A stretch of DNA of 34,271 nucleotides, taken from Candidatus Margulisiibacteriota bacterium (lineage in GTDB: Bacteria; Margulisbacteria; Marinamargulisbacteria; UBA817). This document shows, piece by piece, positions 1 to 8,425 of this stretch. A program made the translations under genes and the position numbers. The DNA lies in NCBI GenBank assembly GCA_016779165.1, contig JADHOE010000014.1:1-34271 (forward strand), given 5' to 3'. Each line of letters begins with the position of its first letter. Position 1 is the first letter of the stretch. The notes below the pieces were generated by a model. It saw only the letters and a program-made list of their open reading frames with translations. It made no database searches and had not been told where the DNA came from.

Positions 1-187
1 CTTGCCCATGTTATTGTTACTGGACGAACCGTTTTCAGAAATTCACCACCAGTTAAAGGATCCGTTAATTAAATCCATTCCATCTCCTTTTTATGTGCTT
101 TACATGTCGACCCAAAAAGATGAACTTACTCAATTGAAGCATGGGCAGACCTATAGTATATCTAAGGGAACGTTATGCAAAATTTAG
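1..187 (+). CDS. recF: RecF-like protein, C-terminal fragment (cut by window edge)
   Basis: Only the last ~61 residues are visible; the reading frame is open to the left edge, so the start lies outside the window. The fragment begins with a hydrophobic run ending in LLLLDEPFSEI, which fits a Walker B plus D-loop of an SMC/ABC-type ATPase. It then has a strand-rich tail (FYVLYMSTQKDEL) like the region of RecF where the ATPase ends in a threonine/serine strand and a short C-terminus. RecF loads RecA at gaps and is classically followed by a DUF721/DciA gene, which is what follows here with a 13-nt overlap. That context supports RecF over other ABC ATPases. Identification from so short a piece is moderate. 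Confidence 0.6.
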   Translation, partial: LPMLLLLDEPFSEIHHQLKDPLIKSIPSPFYVLYMSTQKDELTQLKHGQTYSISKGTLCKI

Positions 188-639
188 GGCACTTACTAAA
201 AAAAAAATTCAGGGGGCATTTCAGATACACCCAAGCCTTGCAGCTTATTCAAGATCGATGGCCTAGTTTGGTTAAAAATTTGTCGAATTGCTTATACCCA
301 AAGAATATTCATAAAAATGAGTTGGTCATTGAGTGCAATAACCCTGTTTGGATGTCTGAAATTGATTGCTTTAAGCAGGATATTCTTTCGAAGGTTAATC
401 AATTGCTATCCACCCATTCGATTAAGGTTACCCTGGTTGGTATAAAACCCTTGGTTAATGCCAATTTTAGCGCAGCGAATATTATTAAAAAAACACCTCA
501 CGTACCTGGCCCAATGATGGACCGCATATGTTGGAATATTAAAAATAAACAAAAATCAGGCGCTATTTTATGCAAATCATGCAAAAAAGTGTGGGATAAA
601 TATGAGACGTGTCGATTATGTCAATTGACAGGGGATTAA
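175..639 (+). CDS. dciA: DciA/DUF721-family protein with C-terminal Cys4 motif
   Basis: A 154-aa protein. Residues ~5-95 match the DUF721/DciA pattern: an N-terminal helix followed by a KH-like strand-helix fold with a stretch like LVIECNNPVWMSEI. DciA is the common bacterial loader or regulator of the DnaB replicative helicase. The ATG at 175 overlaps the recF-like end and is preceded by AAGGGA at 164-169, a good ribosome site. After a linker, the C-terminus carries C133-x2-C136-x9-C146-x2-C149, a plausible zinc ribbon that the basic DciA domain does not need. The recF-dciA order supports the call. gyrB, often next in this neighbourhood, is not present here. Confidence 0.75.
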   Translation: MQNLGHLLKKKFRGHFRYTQALQLIQDRWPSLVKNLSNCLYPKNIHKNELVIECNNPVWMSEIDCFKQDILSKVNQLLSTHSIKVTLVGIKPLVNANFSAANIIKKTPHVPGPMMDRICWNIKNKQKSGAILCKSCKKVWDKYETCRLCQLTGD

Positions 640-643
640 CAAT

Positions 644-727
644 TTGAAAAACTATATAATACACATTGATCAAAATAGCTATATTACATTCAATGGCACA
701 TTTGGAGGATTCGATTGGGAAGTTTGA
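644..727 (+). CDS. Possible 27-aa leader peptide, TTG start
   Basis: A 28-codon frame from TTG 644 to TGA 725-727, encoding a neutral peptide ending GGFDWEV. It starts five bases after the dciA stop, with GGGG at 631-634 upstream as a possible ribosome site. Its last 13 bases overlap the start of the next small gene, and the GGAGG serving that gene lies inside this frame. The arrangement would suit translational coupling. No family is recognised, and a frame this short could be chance. Confidence 0.25.
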   Translation: MKNYIIHIDQNSYITFNGTFGGFDWEV

Positions 728-804
728 TTAAAAAAAGAAGAAAAAAAATGCGTAAACACAAGTACAAAAAATATGGAAAGCGCATGAAGGCCCGGAAATC
801 CTAA
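715..804 (+). CDS. AURKAIP1/COX24-domain mini ribosomal protein (bS22-like)
   Basis: A 29-aa, extremely basic protein starting at TTG 715, with a strong GGAGG site at 704-708 six bases upstream. The sequence reads MGSLIKKRRKKMRKHKYKK then YGKRMKARKS. It matches the AURKAIP1/COX24 core (Rkk-M-kkHKykK) known from mitochondrial mS38 and from small bacterial ribosome-associated proteins such as actinobacterial bS22. The predicted role is binding the small ribosomal subunit. At 29 residues it is too short for most gene callers, and a TTG start makes it easier still to miss. It sits between dciA and a receiver-domain gene. The motif match is strong; the ribosomal role is inferred from the family. 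Confidence 0.75.
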   Translation: MGSLIKKRRKKMRKHKYKKYGKRMKARKS

Positions 805-807
805 CCA

Positions 808-842
808 ATAACCAGATGATGATTACACTTATGGTTGGTTAT
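808..842 (+). promoter_or_regulatory. Inverted repeat around the response-regulator start
   Basis: ATAACCA at 808-814 is matched by TGGTTAT at 836-842. A second set, AACCA at 803-807, is matched by TGGTT at 832-836. The 21-base interior of the main pair contains TACACT (824-829), a -10 variant seen elsewhere in the window. It could be an operator over the promoter or an RNA hairpin hiding the start. It is only 7 bp long, so chance is possible. Confidence 0.3.
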
Positions 843-1212
843 GAACACAAACAAAAACATACTTGTTATTGATGATGAGCCTTTTATTTGTGATATTTTT
901 TCGCTGCTGTTATCAAACAACGGTTATGATGTCCAAATTTCAAATTCAAACGATAAGGCAAGGGAATTTTTAAAGAAAAATAACTTTGATTTAATTCTTT
1001 TGGATGTTTACATGAAGGGGACAAGCTTTTTTGATTTTGTTATTGAGATGAAAGCCTCATCAGAATATCAACACATTCCAATGATAGCTGTAACTGCGCT
1101 TCCAAAAGAGATACCTCAAAAAATAAAACCTTACCTTGTTGATATTATAGAAAAACCATTTGTACCAGATACACTAATGGCTGCTGTTCAGTCTGTTTTA
1201 CCGCTCAATTGA
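841..1212 (+). CDS. Single-domain response regulator (CheY-like receiver)
   Basis: A 123-aa protein made only of a receiver domain. From ATG 841 it shows the acidic pair D11/D12 (LVIDDEP), phospho-acceptor D55 (LILLDVYM), conserved T85 (AVTA) and K105 (EKPF), so all catalytic and switch residues are present. There is no output domain. It may act as a CheY/Spo0F-type relay or by protein contact. No histidine kinase is in the window. The frame also has TTG at 835; ATG 841 is preferred because the receiver strand begins just after it. No clear ribosome site precedes either start. A TACACT -10-like box lies at 824-829, and inverted-repeat arms surround the start (separate entry). Confidence 0.85.
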   Translation: MNTNKNILVIDDEPFICDIFSLLLSNNGYDVQISNSNDKAREFLKKNNFDLILLDVYMKGTSFFDFVIEMKASSEYQHIPMIAVTALPKEIPQKIKPYLVDIIEKPFVPDTLMAAVQSVLPLN

Positions 1213-1251
1213 GATTGGTAACGAATTTGGCACTAAATTTAGACCTTTATG

Positions 1252-1989
1252 TTATTGGTGCTGAAGGATTCTTTGATTATTAATGCTTACGTTGTGGACC
1301 AATGAAAACTGATTTAACAGTACTTTAAATGCGTGAGGATCACCTGTAATTTTAAAATGAACATCAATATCTTTGTTTTTTGTTTGAGGTGTACCATTAA
1401 CTTTTAAATAAGTTGCAGGGTCAATAAATACATGTTTTGGGCAATGCTTTTTAAGTTCATCCATGATTAATGGGTAATGGGTGCACCCAAGAATAATGGA
1501 TGAATATGAACATTGATCAATCATGGATAACGCCACATTAACGGCATCAGATAATTGGTTGGATTCAATGAGAGATGCCAAATTGGGGCAGGGAATTTCT
1601 TCAACTGTTTTTTGATATAAAAACTGCTTAAATAAGTGATGGTTAAAAGAATTAATGGTGCATAATACGCTGTATTGGGGATCGGTATAAAAATGCGATG
1701 TATCATCCAGTATGGTAGCCACAGGGCAGTGTAATATTTGGCTTAATTTGTCTTTAAATAAACCAAGCGTGGTGTTGCACCCTGGATAAACGGTAGTTAT
1801 TTGGTTTTTTGAAAACCAATCGGCTATGGTATAAAGCGTTTTCTCAAGTTCTTTTTTACTCTTGTTTCCCCAAGGGTTGTTTAACGTGTCCCCATAGTAA
1901 AAAACGGTGCCCCGAAACCCTTGTTTAATCAATTGATTAAGAACTGATAATCCGCCACAACCAGAATCATAAATGCCAATTCTGTCCAT
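1252..1989 (-). CDS. murI: Glutamate racemase
   Basis: A 245-aa protein making D-glutamate for peptidoglycan. Both catalytic cysteine motifs are present: GCNTT near the middle and GCTHYPL in the C-terminal half. The N-terminal IGIYDSGCGGLSVL carries the catalytic Asp-Ser, and PWG replaces the usual PYG. The frame is open upstream to 2064 inside the amidase gene. The start at 1989 is chosen because it aligns with Bacillus MurI (short lead before the DSG motif) and because a -10-like TATATT (2001-1996) lies 6 bases upstream, with ATGACG (2024-2019) 17 bases before that. It follows the amidase gene by 31 bases, giving a wall-metabolism pair. The family is secure; the start is likely. Confidence 0.92.
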   Translation of the reverse strand: MDRIGIYDSGCGGLSVLNQLIKQGFRGTVFYYGDTLNNPWGNKSKKELEKTLYTIADWFSKNQITTVYPGCNTTLGLFKDKLSQILHCPVATILDDTSHFYTDPQYSVLCTINSFNHHLFKQFLYQKTVEEIPCPNLASLIESNQLSDAVNVALSMIDQCSYSSIILGCTHYPLIMDELKKHCPKHVFIDPATYLKVNGTPQTKNKDIDVHFKITGDPHAFKVLLNQFSLVHNVSINNQRILQHQ

Positions 1990-2024
1990 CAATCCAATAT
2001 AAAACATTCCCCTAGATTCGTCAT
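1990..2024 (-). promoter_or_regulatory. Predicted promoter of murI (leaderless type)
   Basis: On the minus strand, ATGACG (2024-2019) and TATATT (2001-1996) are separated by 17 bases, and the ATG follows 6 bases later. It overlaps the end of the amidase gene, so murI may also be read from upstream. Confidence 0.4.
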
Positions 2025-3739
2025 TTATTTTTAAAATATTCATCAAGGCCATTGACAGTTGCAATGGCTATTTTTTCTTTGAATGCAGATGTTCTTAATT
2101 GCCTGTATTCATTTGCGTTTGTCATGAAACAAGGTTCAATAAGGACACCCGGCATTTTTGTGTGTTTAAGTATGTACATCTTGGCATGTTTAATGCCATT
2201 ATTTTTAAGTTTTAATTGCCTTACCATATGCTTTTGAATTAGTTTAGCTGCTCGTTTTTCTGACGGTTTATAGTAGTAGGTTTCAGTGCCGTTGGCAATG
2301 CTATTGATGAATGAGTTTACATGCACACTAACCAGAAAATCACCATTGGTTTGATTGGTTTTTTTTACCCGTTGATACAACGATGGATTGGTATCGTTGG
2401 ACCGTAATAATATTGTTTTTGCGCCTTTTTTATGCAGCAGCCGTTGGATTCGTTTGGATATATCCAATGTGTAATGTTTTTCATAATCCTTATTCTTTGT
2501 AACGGCGCCGGGATCATACCCACCATGACCAGGATCCAATACAATCACTTTTCCGCGAAGGGATGATGAGGATTTTACCCGTGGGTTTCTTTTTGCAATA
2601 GACGGCGGTTTCTGCCTGCCTTTTTGAAAGGTAAATAATGATGTTACTGGTGATGATTGGCTTACATTTACAAGCATTGGCTGATGGAAATGGAAGACCA
2701 TTCGGCATGTGGTTTGATGTTGACCAAATGTAATCTTTTTTATGGTGTCGGTTGTTTGCGATATGGGTGACGTTGGGCAAGCCGTATAAGAGAAATCCCA
2801 AAACATGCGTGGTGGGTCTATCAATGGGGTGCCGTTACCAACACGAATTCGACTGTTTTTATTTAGCAATACAGTGTTATCATCCACAATATCCAATGAG
2901 TTGAGCTTTTTTAGCACCACAATGGTTTGATTATTTATTAAATAATCAAAGCCCAAATCGTTTAGAAATGGTTGCAGGTTTACAAATAAGCGGCCCTCTT
3001 TAATGGTGGGGGTGTAGCGGAGGTTCTTTTTGGTTTCTGTTTGCTTTTGGATAACGTTTACAGCAGTTGACCCATTAAAAAATTCGTATGTCATGCTATT
3101 TTTATAAAGAGTTAATTGTGAACCTGATGCGGTTATTTTATACCCTAAAAAGGACAAAAAATCAGTGATATCATATTTGGTTTGTTGGTTTTGTTTTAGA
3201 GACGAAAGCGGCAAGTTTTTTTTTGAAATTGGCAAATGCATGTGGGTAATCTTGGCATTGTTTTCGTGGCTGATGGTTAATGGAATAGCGGAAGATGCCT
3301 GAGGTTGCTCAACCGCTTGTTGAGAATCGTACGCATAAAAATGATTATTTTTTTTTATGACATCTATATTTAATGACTGAAGTATGGGAATTAAAGGAAC
3401 ATACAGTCGGGTTTTATACATAAAAGGCACATTTGCAAATGCCTTTGGGGACCCATTGATCATATATGCCTTCGCATTTGGTTTAATATTAAGGGTTACG
3501 TCTTTCATTTCTATTAAATACGAATATGTTTTTCTGGATTGATTCATTGACCCATTCAGGTAGGACACCAGAGATCGAATGGGAATAAAATAGTGGTCAT
3601 TCTTTTTTACCATTGGTGGATCGAATATGATCGGGTTTTCAGAAAAGTAAAGGTTCGACGTTTGTTCAATGGCAAAGGCCAATGCCGATAGACATGAAAC
3701 GTAAACAATCACAACTGTGGCGAATAACCGTGAAAGCAT
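2021..3739 (-). CDS. N-acetylmuramoyl-L-alanine amidase with N-terminal copper-amine-oxidase-type repeats
   Basis: A 572-aa exported enzyme. It has a signal peptide (hydrophobic to ~residue 24, ALAFA), then a copper-amine-oxidase N-terminal-like domain (~30-140, with motif YFIPIRSLVSYLNG). A second similar region (~165-280) and an AMIN-like stretch follow before the catalytic Amidase_3 domain from residue ~396. Zinc ligands are H405 (DPGHGG), E420 and H473 (SVHVN), with catalytic E535 (LIEPCFMTN). It cleaves the amide between muramic acid and the stem peptide, probably in cell separation or wall turnover. Two in-frame ATGs exist (3742 and 3739). The second is chosen because it lies 7 bases after an extended -10 box. 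The gene is 45 nt downstream of the giant outer-membrane gene. Confidence 0.9.
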   Translation of the reverse strand: MLSRLFATVVIVYVSCLSALAFAIEQTSNLYFSENPIIFDPPMVKKNDHYFIPIRSLVSYLNGSMNQSRKTYSYLIEMKDVTLNIKPNAKAYMINGSPKAFANVPFMYKTRLYVPLIPILQSLNIDVIKKNNHFYAYDSQQAVEQPQASSAIPLTISHENNAKITHMHLPISKKNLPLSSLKQNQQTKYDITDFLSFLGYKITASGSQLTLYKNSMTYEFFNGSTAVNVIQKQTETKKNLRYTPTIKEGRLFVNLQPFLNDLGFDYLINNQTIVVLKKLNSLDIVDDNTVLLNKNSRIRVGNGTPLIDPPRMFWDFSYTACPTSPISQTTDTIKKITFGQHQTTCRMVFHFHQPMLVNVSQSSPVTSLFTFQKGRQKPPSIAKRNPRVKSSSSLRGKVIVLDPGHGGYDPGAVTKNKDYEKHYTLDISKRIQRLLHKKGAKTILLRSNDTNPSLYQRVKKTNQTNGDFLVSVHVNSFINSIANGTETYYYKPSEKRAAKLIQKHMVRQLKLKNNGIKHAKMYILKHTKMPGVLIEPCFMTNANEYRQLRTSAFKEKIAIATVNGLDEYFKNK

Positions 3740-3775
3740 CATTCATAGTGTGACAACTCAGTTTAATAAATTCAA
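3740..3775 (-). promoter_or_regulatory. Predicted promoter of the amidase (leaderless type)
   Basis: Minus strand: TTGAAT (3775-3770), 17-base spacer, then TGT-CACACT (CACACT at 3752-3747) with the TGn extension. ATG 3739 lies 7 bases downstream. No ribosome site is evident. Confidence 0.45.
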
Positions 3776-3787
3776 GAGAAGCAATGA

Positions 3788-6700
3788 TTATAGTTCAAGA
3801 CGAACATTAAAGAGCAACCCGTTAATCATCATGGTATTTTTTGAATCTACTCGGTCGATGATGCGTTTATAATAGCCTTCACCAGATACAATGAGTCGTT
3901 CCAGATGCTCACTGTTTTGAATAGGAATGGTTACACTTAAGTTGAGTGAGCCAAGATAAACCTCATCGTTTCTGGGCACAATTTGAATGGATAAAGATTC
4001 ATTACTGGTTTGAAAGAGCTGCGCTTTTTGGATGCTATTAAAACCAAATCCCCAGTTTTTTTCACGGCTTAAATCAAATTGAATTTCCATGTTTTCATAT
4101 TTAATGGGGTTATAGGTTATTTTTATTAAATCACTGTTTCCGTTGGTACTGGTTTCATTATTTTTTCTTAATTGTTTAAGGGTATAGTCGTATATAATTT
4201 TTAAACCAGATAATGGCTGAAAAATAAGGCCAGCCGTGCCGCTATTTTGATTTAAAAATTCTTCTTTAATTAACGCATTCGAAGAGGTCACACGTTGATT
4301 AAAATCTTGATATTCAAGTTCTCCTTTCAGTGTAAATAACCGATTTAAACTTAATTTTGACTCATGATTTGCAATTCGTTCAATTAAATTTAGGTGAGTA
4401 TCAGGTGAGATACTTAACGAAGATTCTGGGATATTAATATCATTGGATTTGAATTCATTAATGGTTTCATATTTTAAATATTCTTTGTTTTGTAAGGATC
4501 GAAATAAAGAGTATTCAATGCTTTGGTCAACTGTATCGACCAACCGATACAATGCGCCTGAATTGGCAGCTATCTTATTTCGATTAAAGTATGACGCTTC
4601 ATGTGATACATTATTCATAAATTTAACTTGCTTGAATGCATTGTATTTAAGGGTTCCTTTTTGAAGGGTAATAATGCTGTTATCAATGACGAGGGTGTCA
4701 TTGGTTGGATCGTTTGATGTTGTAGTATTTTCGTCTTTTTTTCTTTTTCTGCTTTGCTCAATACGCAACGTGGGTGATGTGATTTTGGTGAGCCATAACG
4801 GAATGGATGGTCCATTAACGTTAACCCCCATCATTTGGGTTTGATTGTATACTGTCGATTGGGTAATGTTTTCAGTGCCACTGGTTAAACTCAATGTACT
4901 AAATGAGTTGGAATTGGATTCATTAAACGAACTATCAAAACTGAATCGATTCAAATGTGATATGTTTGGTCGATAATTGACCCCTGTATCGTATGAATAA
5001 AATTTGGTTTTTGATTGACTAAACGTTTGATAGTTATTGGACTTACTATCGGTTAATAATGATTGGTAAGTATCAAATTTAACCATTGGAATGCTAAGCC
5101 CATCCACAGGCTTTAATGCATTGATTGCACCAAAATACCGGTCTTCATTGTATAGCTTTAGGCGATTATTTTCTCTTTTTTTTGTTTTTGAAATTCCCAC
5201 ATTTGAATAGCTGCTTTTAAACGGAGAAATTAAAAATGTTGGGGAGCCAAGGGTCTCTAAGAACGCATCATTCGCTATTTGGGTAATGTTATAGCCTTCC
5301 CTATCCTCAACCAGATTTTCTTGGCCTGGGATAGGGCTAATGGTTTCCTCGTGTGAAATGTTGATATTGCCATTCACCCAAGGAGCTGGTGTAAAATTAG
5401 TGAGGTGTGAATAATTGTAATACTCATCTAAAAATTGATCATTTGTGGTCATGGTTGTTTTGTGACTTGCTTTATCAAATGATGTTGAGCTTTGAATTGC
5501 TGAGCTCATATTTGAGTTAGCACTAAACCCAATAGTTTGGATGTTCTTTTGAGAATATGAAAGGGCGCCACTGCTATTATTTTTATCTGTGCTCAGTGAA
5601 ATATAAGGAATGAAAGACCCTGTTTGAATCAAATTATCGATGCTGAAGTTGTTGGTATATGTCAGTTTTGATTGAGTAATAAACGAATTTAATGATTGGT
5701 TGTTATTGGCGGCTTCGTTTTTTTGAGAAACACTGTTAGACAGCGAAATGGTGTCATCAGAAAATAAATAATCGAAAGTGTTATCGTACCGAATGACTTT
5801 GTTGGGTGTTTCTTTATAATTATTGGTTGAGGATACATCATCAAATTGTAGTTCATGTGATGTTTGAAGAAAAAACATATTAAAATTTAATTTGGTTAAA
5901 TAGCTGTTTTTTTTGTACATGGGCACGTAGTTTTTATTTTGGATTTCCTCTTGTTCGATAATGAATGACAGTCGTTCGTTTTTATTCATTTCCCAATTAA
6001 TTTCATGTAAGAATTGGGATGACCCTTGGTTTAAGTTAATGTTTCCAATGGGTAAAAAATTAGGGTCAACAATAGCCACTTTGTTAATGAATGACACGTT
6101 ATTTTTGGGTTTGTAATGGGATTCTAATGAATACGCATTCACATTTTTTTGATTGGGCGTATCATTTTGGTAAACATTGTAAGAGATTTCAACTTTTTGG
6201 TTGTTGGGAATGGTTTTATTAATAAATCGAACTTCAGCTTTTTCATAATTAATGTAGTAGTCCACATCTCGGGTTTGTGAAAAGCCGTTAATAAATATAG
6301 ATTCAGAATCTTTTTCAATGGCAGTATTGGTTTCTAATACATAAATATTATCGGGTTGTTGTTGGGTGAATGTTTGTTTTTTTGGCGTGCTTGTTTTTGA
6401 ATAATTATAATTAGAGTTGGCAATTTCAGTGTAAATATTCCAATGATCATTGACTTTTTTTTGAATTCGCAAATCGGTAACGCTATGATTTGAGTCGCTT
6501 TGGGAGCTGCTAATATCAGGCACATAGTCATAATCAAACTTGATCACATCAGAACTGCTTGGGTATCGATTTAAAACGGAATACCCCCCAACAATAAATG
6601 TGACCCCAACATCCATAAATGTTGAATTATCGTCCATGTAGGAAATTGTATAGTCACGCCCTTCCTCTAGAATAACTTCACTGGGGTTATACACTGTGAT

Positions 6701-8425
6701 TCGTTTGATGCCATTGTATTTTAATGGCAAGGATTTAAACTGAATTTGTTCTTGGTTGTATGTTTGGATACTTAAACCAGTCATGGAATGCTCAGAATTA
6801 AGCGACGTCAAATAATGGTAACTGGTTTTAACATTCGACATGGTGGGAGACACACTTGATAACAATGTAACAATGCCAGTGTAATAATTAATTGTATACT
6901 CAGACGCATCCAATATTCGACCATTTACTTCAATCGTCACTGGTTTATTTTGATCAATCGGGTTGTCTTTTAATGTGATTTTGTTTCCGTCAACCTGAAT
7001 GGGTTGCACGTTGTTTTGGTAGCTTAATAAACTATCTCTAACCACTGTTGATTGGGTTAGATGCGTGAGCTCCAATGAAAATGGCGCTTGTTCAAACCCG
7101 ATGCGTTTCTCGTTTAAATGAATGTATTGGTAGCTGATATTAATGACTCGATTGGATGCAATGGGGTAATAAAACAACACACTATTGGACGATTTTTTGT
7201 AAATATAGTCAATAAACTCCCGAGCTTTTTTTTGGTCTATGCTCACAGAAATGGTGTGGTCAATGGGTTGAGGATGGGTAAGGGCATATGGGCCAGGGGT
7301 TCCTTTGGATACAATTAAGTCATTGGCATTGGATGTTTTAAAGTGCTGATATGTTGCACTAACAGTGTCGTCAAAGGCAAGTTGTTTTGAAATGAATCGT
7401 ACCAAACCGGTGTCGTTTTTTAAATAATAATGCACCGACCGTGTTAACAACTTCGAATTTAAGTAAATGGACTCGGACCCTAACTTAATGGGAGCATTTG
7501 GCAATACAATATGATTATTTAAGACATCGTCTTGTTGTTTTATAACCATGGACATGTTCTTGGTAATGGTTATTGGTTCTTGTACCACAATGTTTTGAGA
7601 CGGGTTATAAGTATACATCGCAGCCGTAAAGTTTTTTCGCGATAACGACGGTATGAAGTCTTGAATGGGGTTGGTAAATTCATAAATCACTTTTATAAAG
7701 TCTAGTTTGTCTTTTTGATCAACAAATATGATTTTCCCCTCATAATAGTCAACGGTGTAATCCACATTTTCATCCAATAGCCGGTTATTTACATAAACAA
7801 TCACACTGCCTTCAAGTAAAAATGATCGCCCTACCTTGTAAATATTGGAGTTGGTGCCATAGGTTTCAAACTTTTGGGGTTCTGATTTTTCTTTTCCAAA
7901 GGTAACTTTTCCCTTCCAGTTGTCTTGTACTGTATTTGCTTCAACCCCATTTAAATATTTTTCAACATTCACAAATTCACCGGATGAATAATTGGTATTA
8001 AAATCACCAAACTGAAGTTCAGATGTTTTTTTTCGAATATAAACGTTGTAAATGCCAGGAAAATCAGGTTCTTTTTGAATGCTGTATTTAATCTCTGTGT
8101 CTTCGTCTAAGTGACCTTCAAGTTCAATATTATAGCGGTTTTCCAACTTTGGGGTTCCCCTCATAATTTCGTTGGGTATTTTTTTATAAACGGGATCTTG
8201 TCGAATGGTGTCCAATTTACTCAAGTCGTCGGTATAGTCTCGGCCACTTAGTTTTAATTCAACAAAACCAGATGAATTAACATCGGGGTACATATTGGCG
8301 GTACTAACGAGGGGAACTGTTATGTTTGATGTTGGTGAATAATCAGGAAACCCTGGGATGTAATCATTGTTTGAAAAAATAGAAATAGACGTAAAGATTA
8401 TAAAATAATAAAGGTATCTAAACAT
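3788..8425 (-). CDS. Giant repeat-containing putative outer-membrane/surface protein (1545 aa)
   Basis: A 1545-aa protein with an N-terminal signal-like hydrophobic segment (~1-18). Residues ~95-250 follow a pattern known from large uncharacterised outer-membrane proteins of diverse diderms: a 'LQFGDFNT' segment, then 'V.VNNRLL..NVDYTVDYYEGKIIF'. That module recurs in diverged form at about 206-250, 315-362, 388-434, 486-538, 570-635 and 703-752, ending in alternating strands such as IKVIYEF or VEISYNVY. From ~770 to the end the protein is Asn/Ser-rich with amphipathic strands, suggesting a large C-terminal beta-barrel ending NVRLEL. The start ATG shares one base with the queA stop (TAATG), so translation is probably coupled. 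The function is unknown; adhesion, transport or surface-layer roles are all possible. It is AT-rich compared with the right half of the window. Confidence 0.8.
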   Translation of the reverse strand: MFRYLYYFIIFTSISIFSNNDYIPGFPDYSPTSNITVPLVSTANMYPDVNSSGFVELKLSGRDYTDDLSKLDTIRQDPVYKKIPNEIMRGTPKLENRYNIELEGHLDEDTEIKYSIQKEPDFPGIYNVYIRKKTSELQFGDFNTNYSSGEFVNVEKYLNGVEANTVQDNWKGKVTFGKEKSEPQKFETYGTNSNIYKVGRSFLLEGSVIVYVNNRLLDENVDYTVDYYEGKIIFVDQKDKLDFIKVIYEFTNPIQDFIPSLSRKNFTAAMYTYNPSQNIVVQEPITITKNMSMVIKQQDDVLNNHIVLPNAPIKLGSESIYLNSKLLTRSVHYYLKNDTGLVRFISKQLAFDDTVSATYQHFKTSNANDLIVSKGTPGPYALTHPQPIDHTISVSIDQKKAREFIDYIYKKSSNSVLFYYPIASNRVINISYQYIHLNEKRIGFEQAPFSLELTHLTQSTVVRDSLLSYQNNVQPIQVDGNKITLKDNPIDQNKPVTIEVNGRILDASEYTINYYTGIVTLLSSVSPTMSNVKTSYHYLTSLNSEHSMTGLSIQTYNQEQIQFKSLPLKYNGIKRITVYNPSEVILEEGRDYTISYMDDNSTFMDVGVTFIVGGYSVLNRYPSSSDVIKFDYDYVPDISSSQSDSNHSVTDLRIQKKVNDHWNIYTEIANSNYNYSKTSTPKKQTFTQQQPDNIYVLETNTAIEKDSESIFINGFSQTRDVDYYINYEKAEVRFINKTIPNNQKVEISYNVYQNDTPNQKNVNAYSLESHYKPKNNVSFINKVAIVDPNFLPIGNINLNQGSSQFLHEINWEMNKNERLSFIIEQEEIQNKNYVPMYKKNSYLTKLNFNMFFLQTSHELQFDDVSSTNNYKETPNKVIRYDNTFDYLFSDDTISLSNSVSQKNEAANNNQSLNSFITQSKLTYTNNFSIDNLIQTGSFIPYISLSTDKNNSSGALSYSQKNIQTIGFSANSNMSSAIQSSTSFDKASHKTTMTTNDQFLDEYYNYSHLTNFTPAPWVNGNINISHEETISPIPGQENLVEDREGYNITQIANDAFLETLGSPTFLISPFKSSYSNVGISKTKKRENNRLKLYNEDRYFGAINALKPVDGLSIPMVKFDTYQSLLTDSKSNNYQTFSQSKTKFYSYDTGVNYRPNISHLNRFSFDSSFNESNSNSFSTLSLTSGTENITQSTVYNQTQMMGVNVNGPSIPLWLTKITSPTLRIEQSRKRKKDENTTTSNDPTNDTLVIDNSIITLQKGTLKYNAFKQVKFMNNVSHEASYFNRNKIAANSGALYRLVDTVDQSIEYSLFRSLQNKEYLKYETINEFKSNDINIPESSLSISPDTHLNLIERIANHESKLSLNRLFTLKGELEYQDFNQRVTSSNALIKEEFLNQNSGTAGLIFQPLSGLKIIYDYTLKQLRKNNETSTNGNSDLIKITYNPIKYENMEIQFDLSREKNWGFGFNSIQKAQLFQTSNESLSIQIVPRNDEVYLGSLNLSVTIPIQNSEHLERLIVSGEGYYKRIIDRVDSKNTMMINGLLFNVRLEL

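Noticed and set aside
625-660. TTGACA (625-630) and TATAAT (655-660) as a promoter for the COX24-like gene
   Set aside because: The spacing is 24 bases, far from the usual 16-18, so the pair is not a convincing sigma-70 promoter. TATAAT alone could still act.
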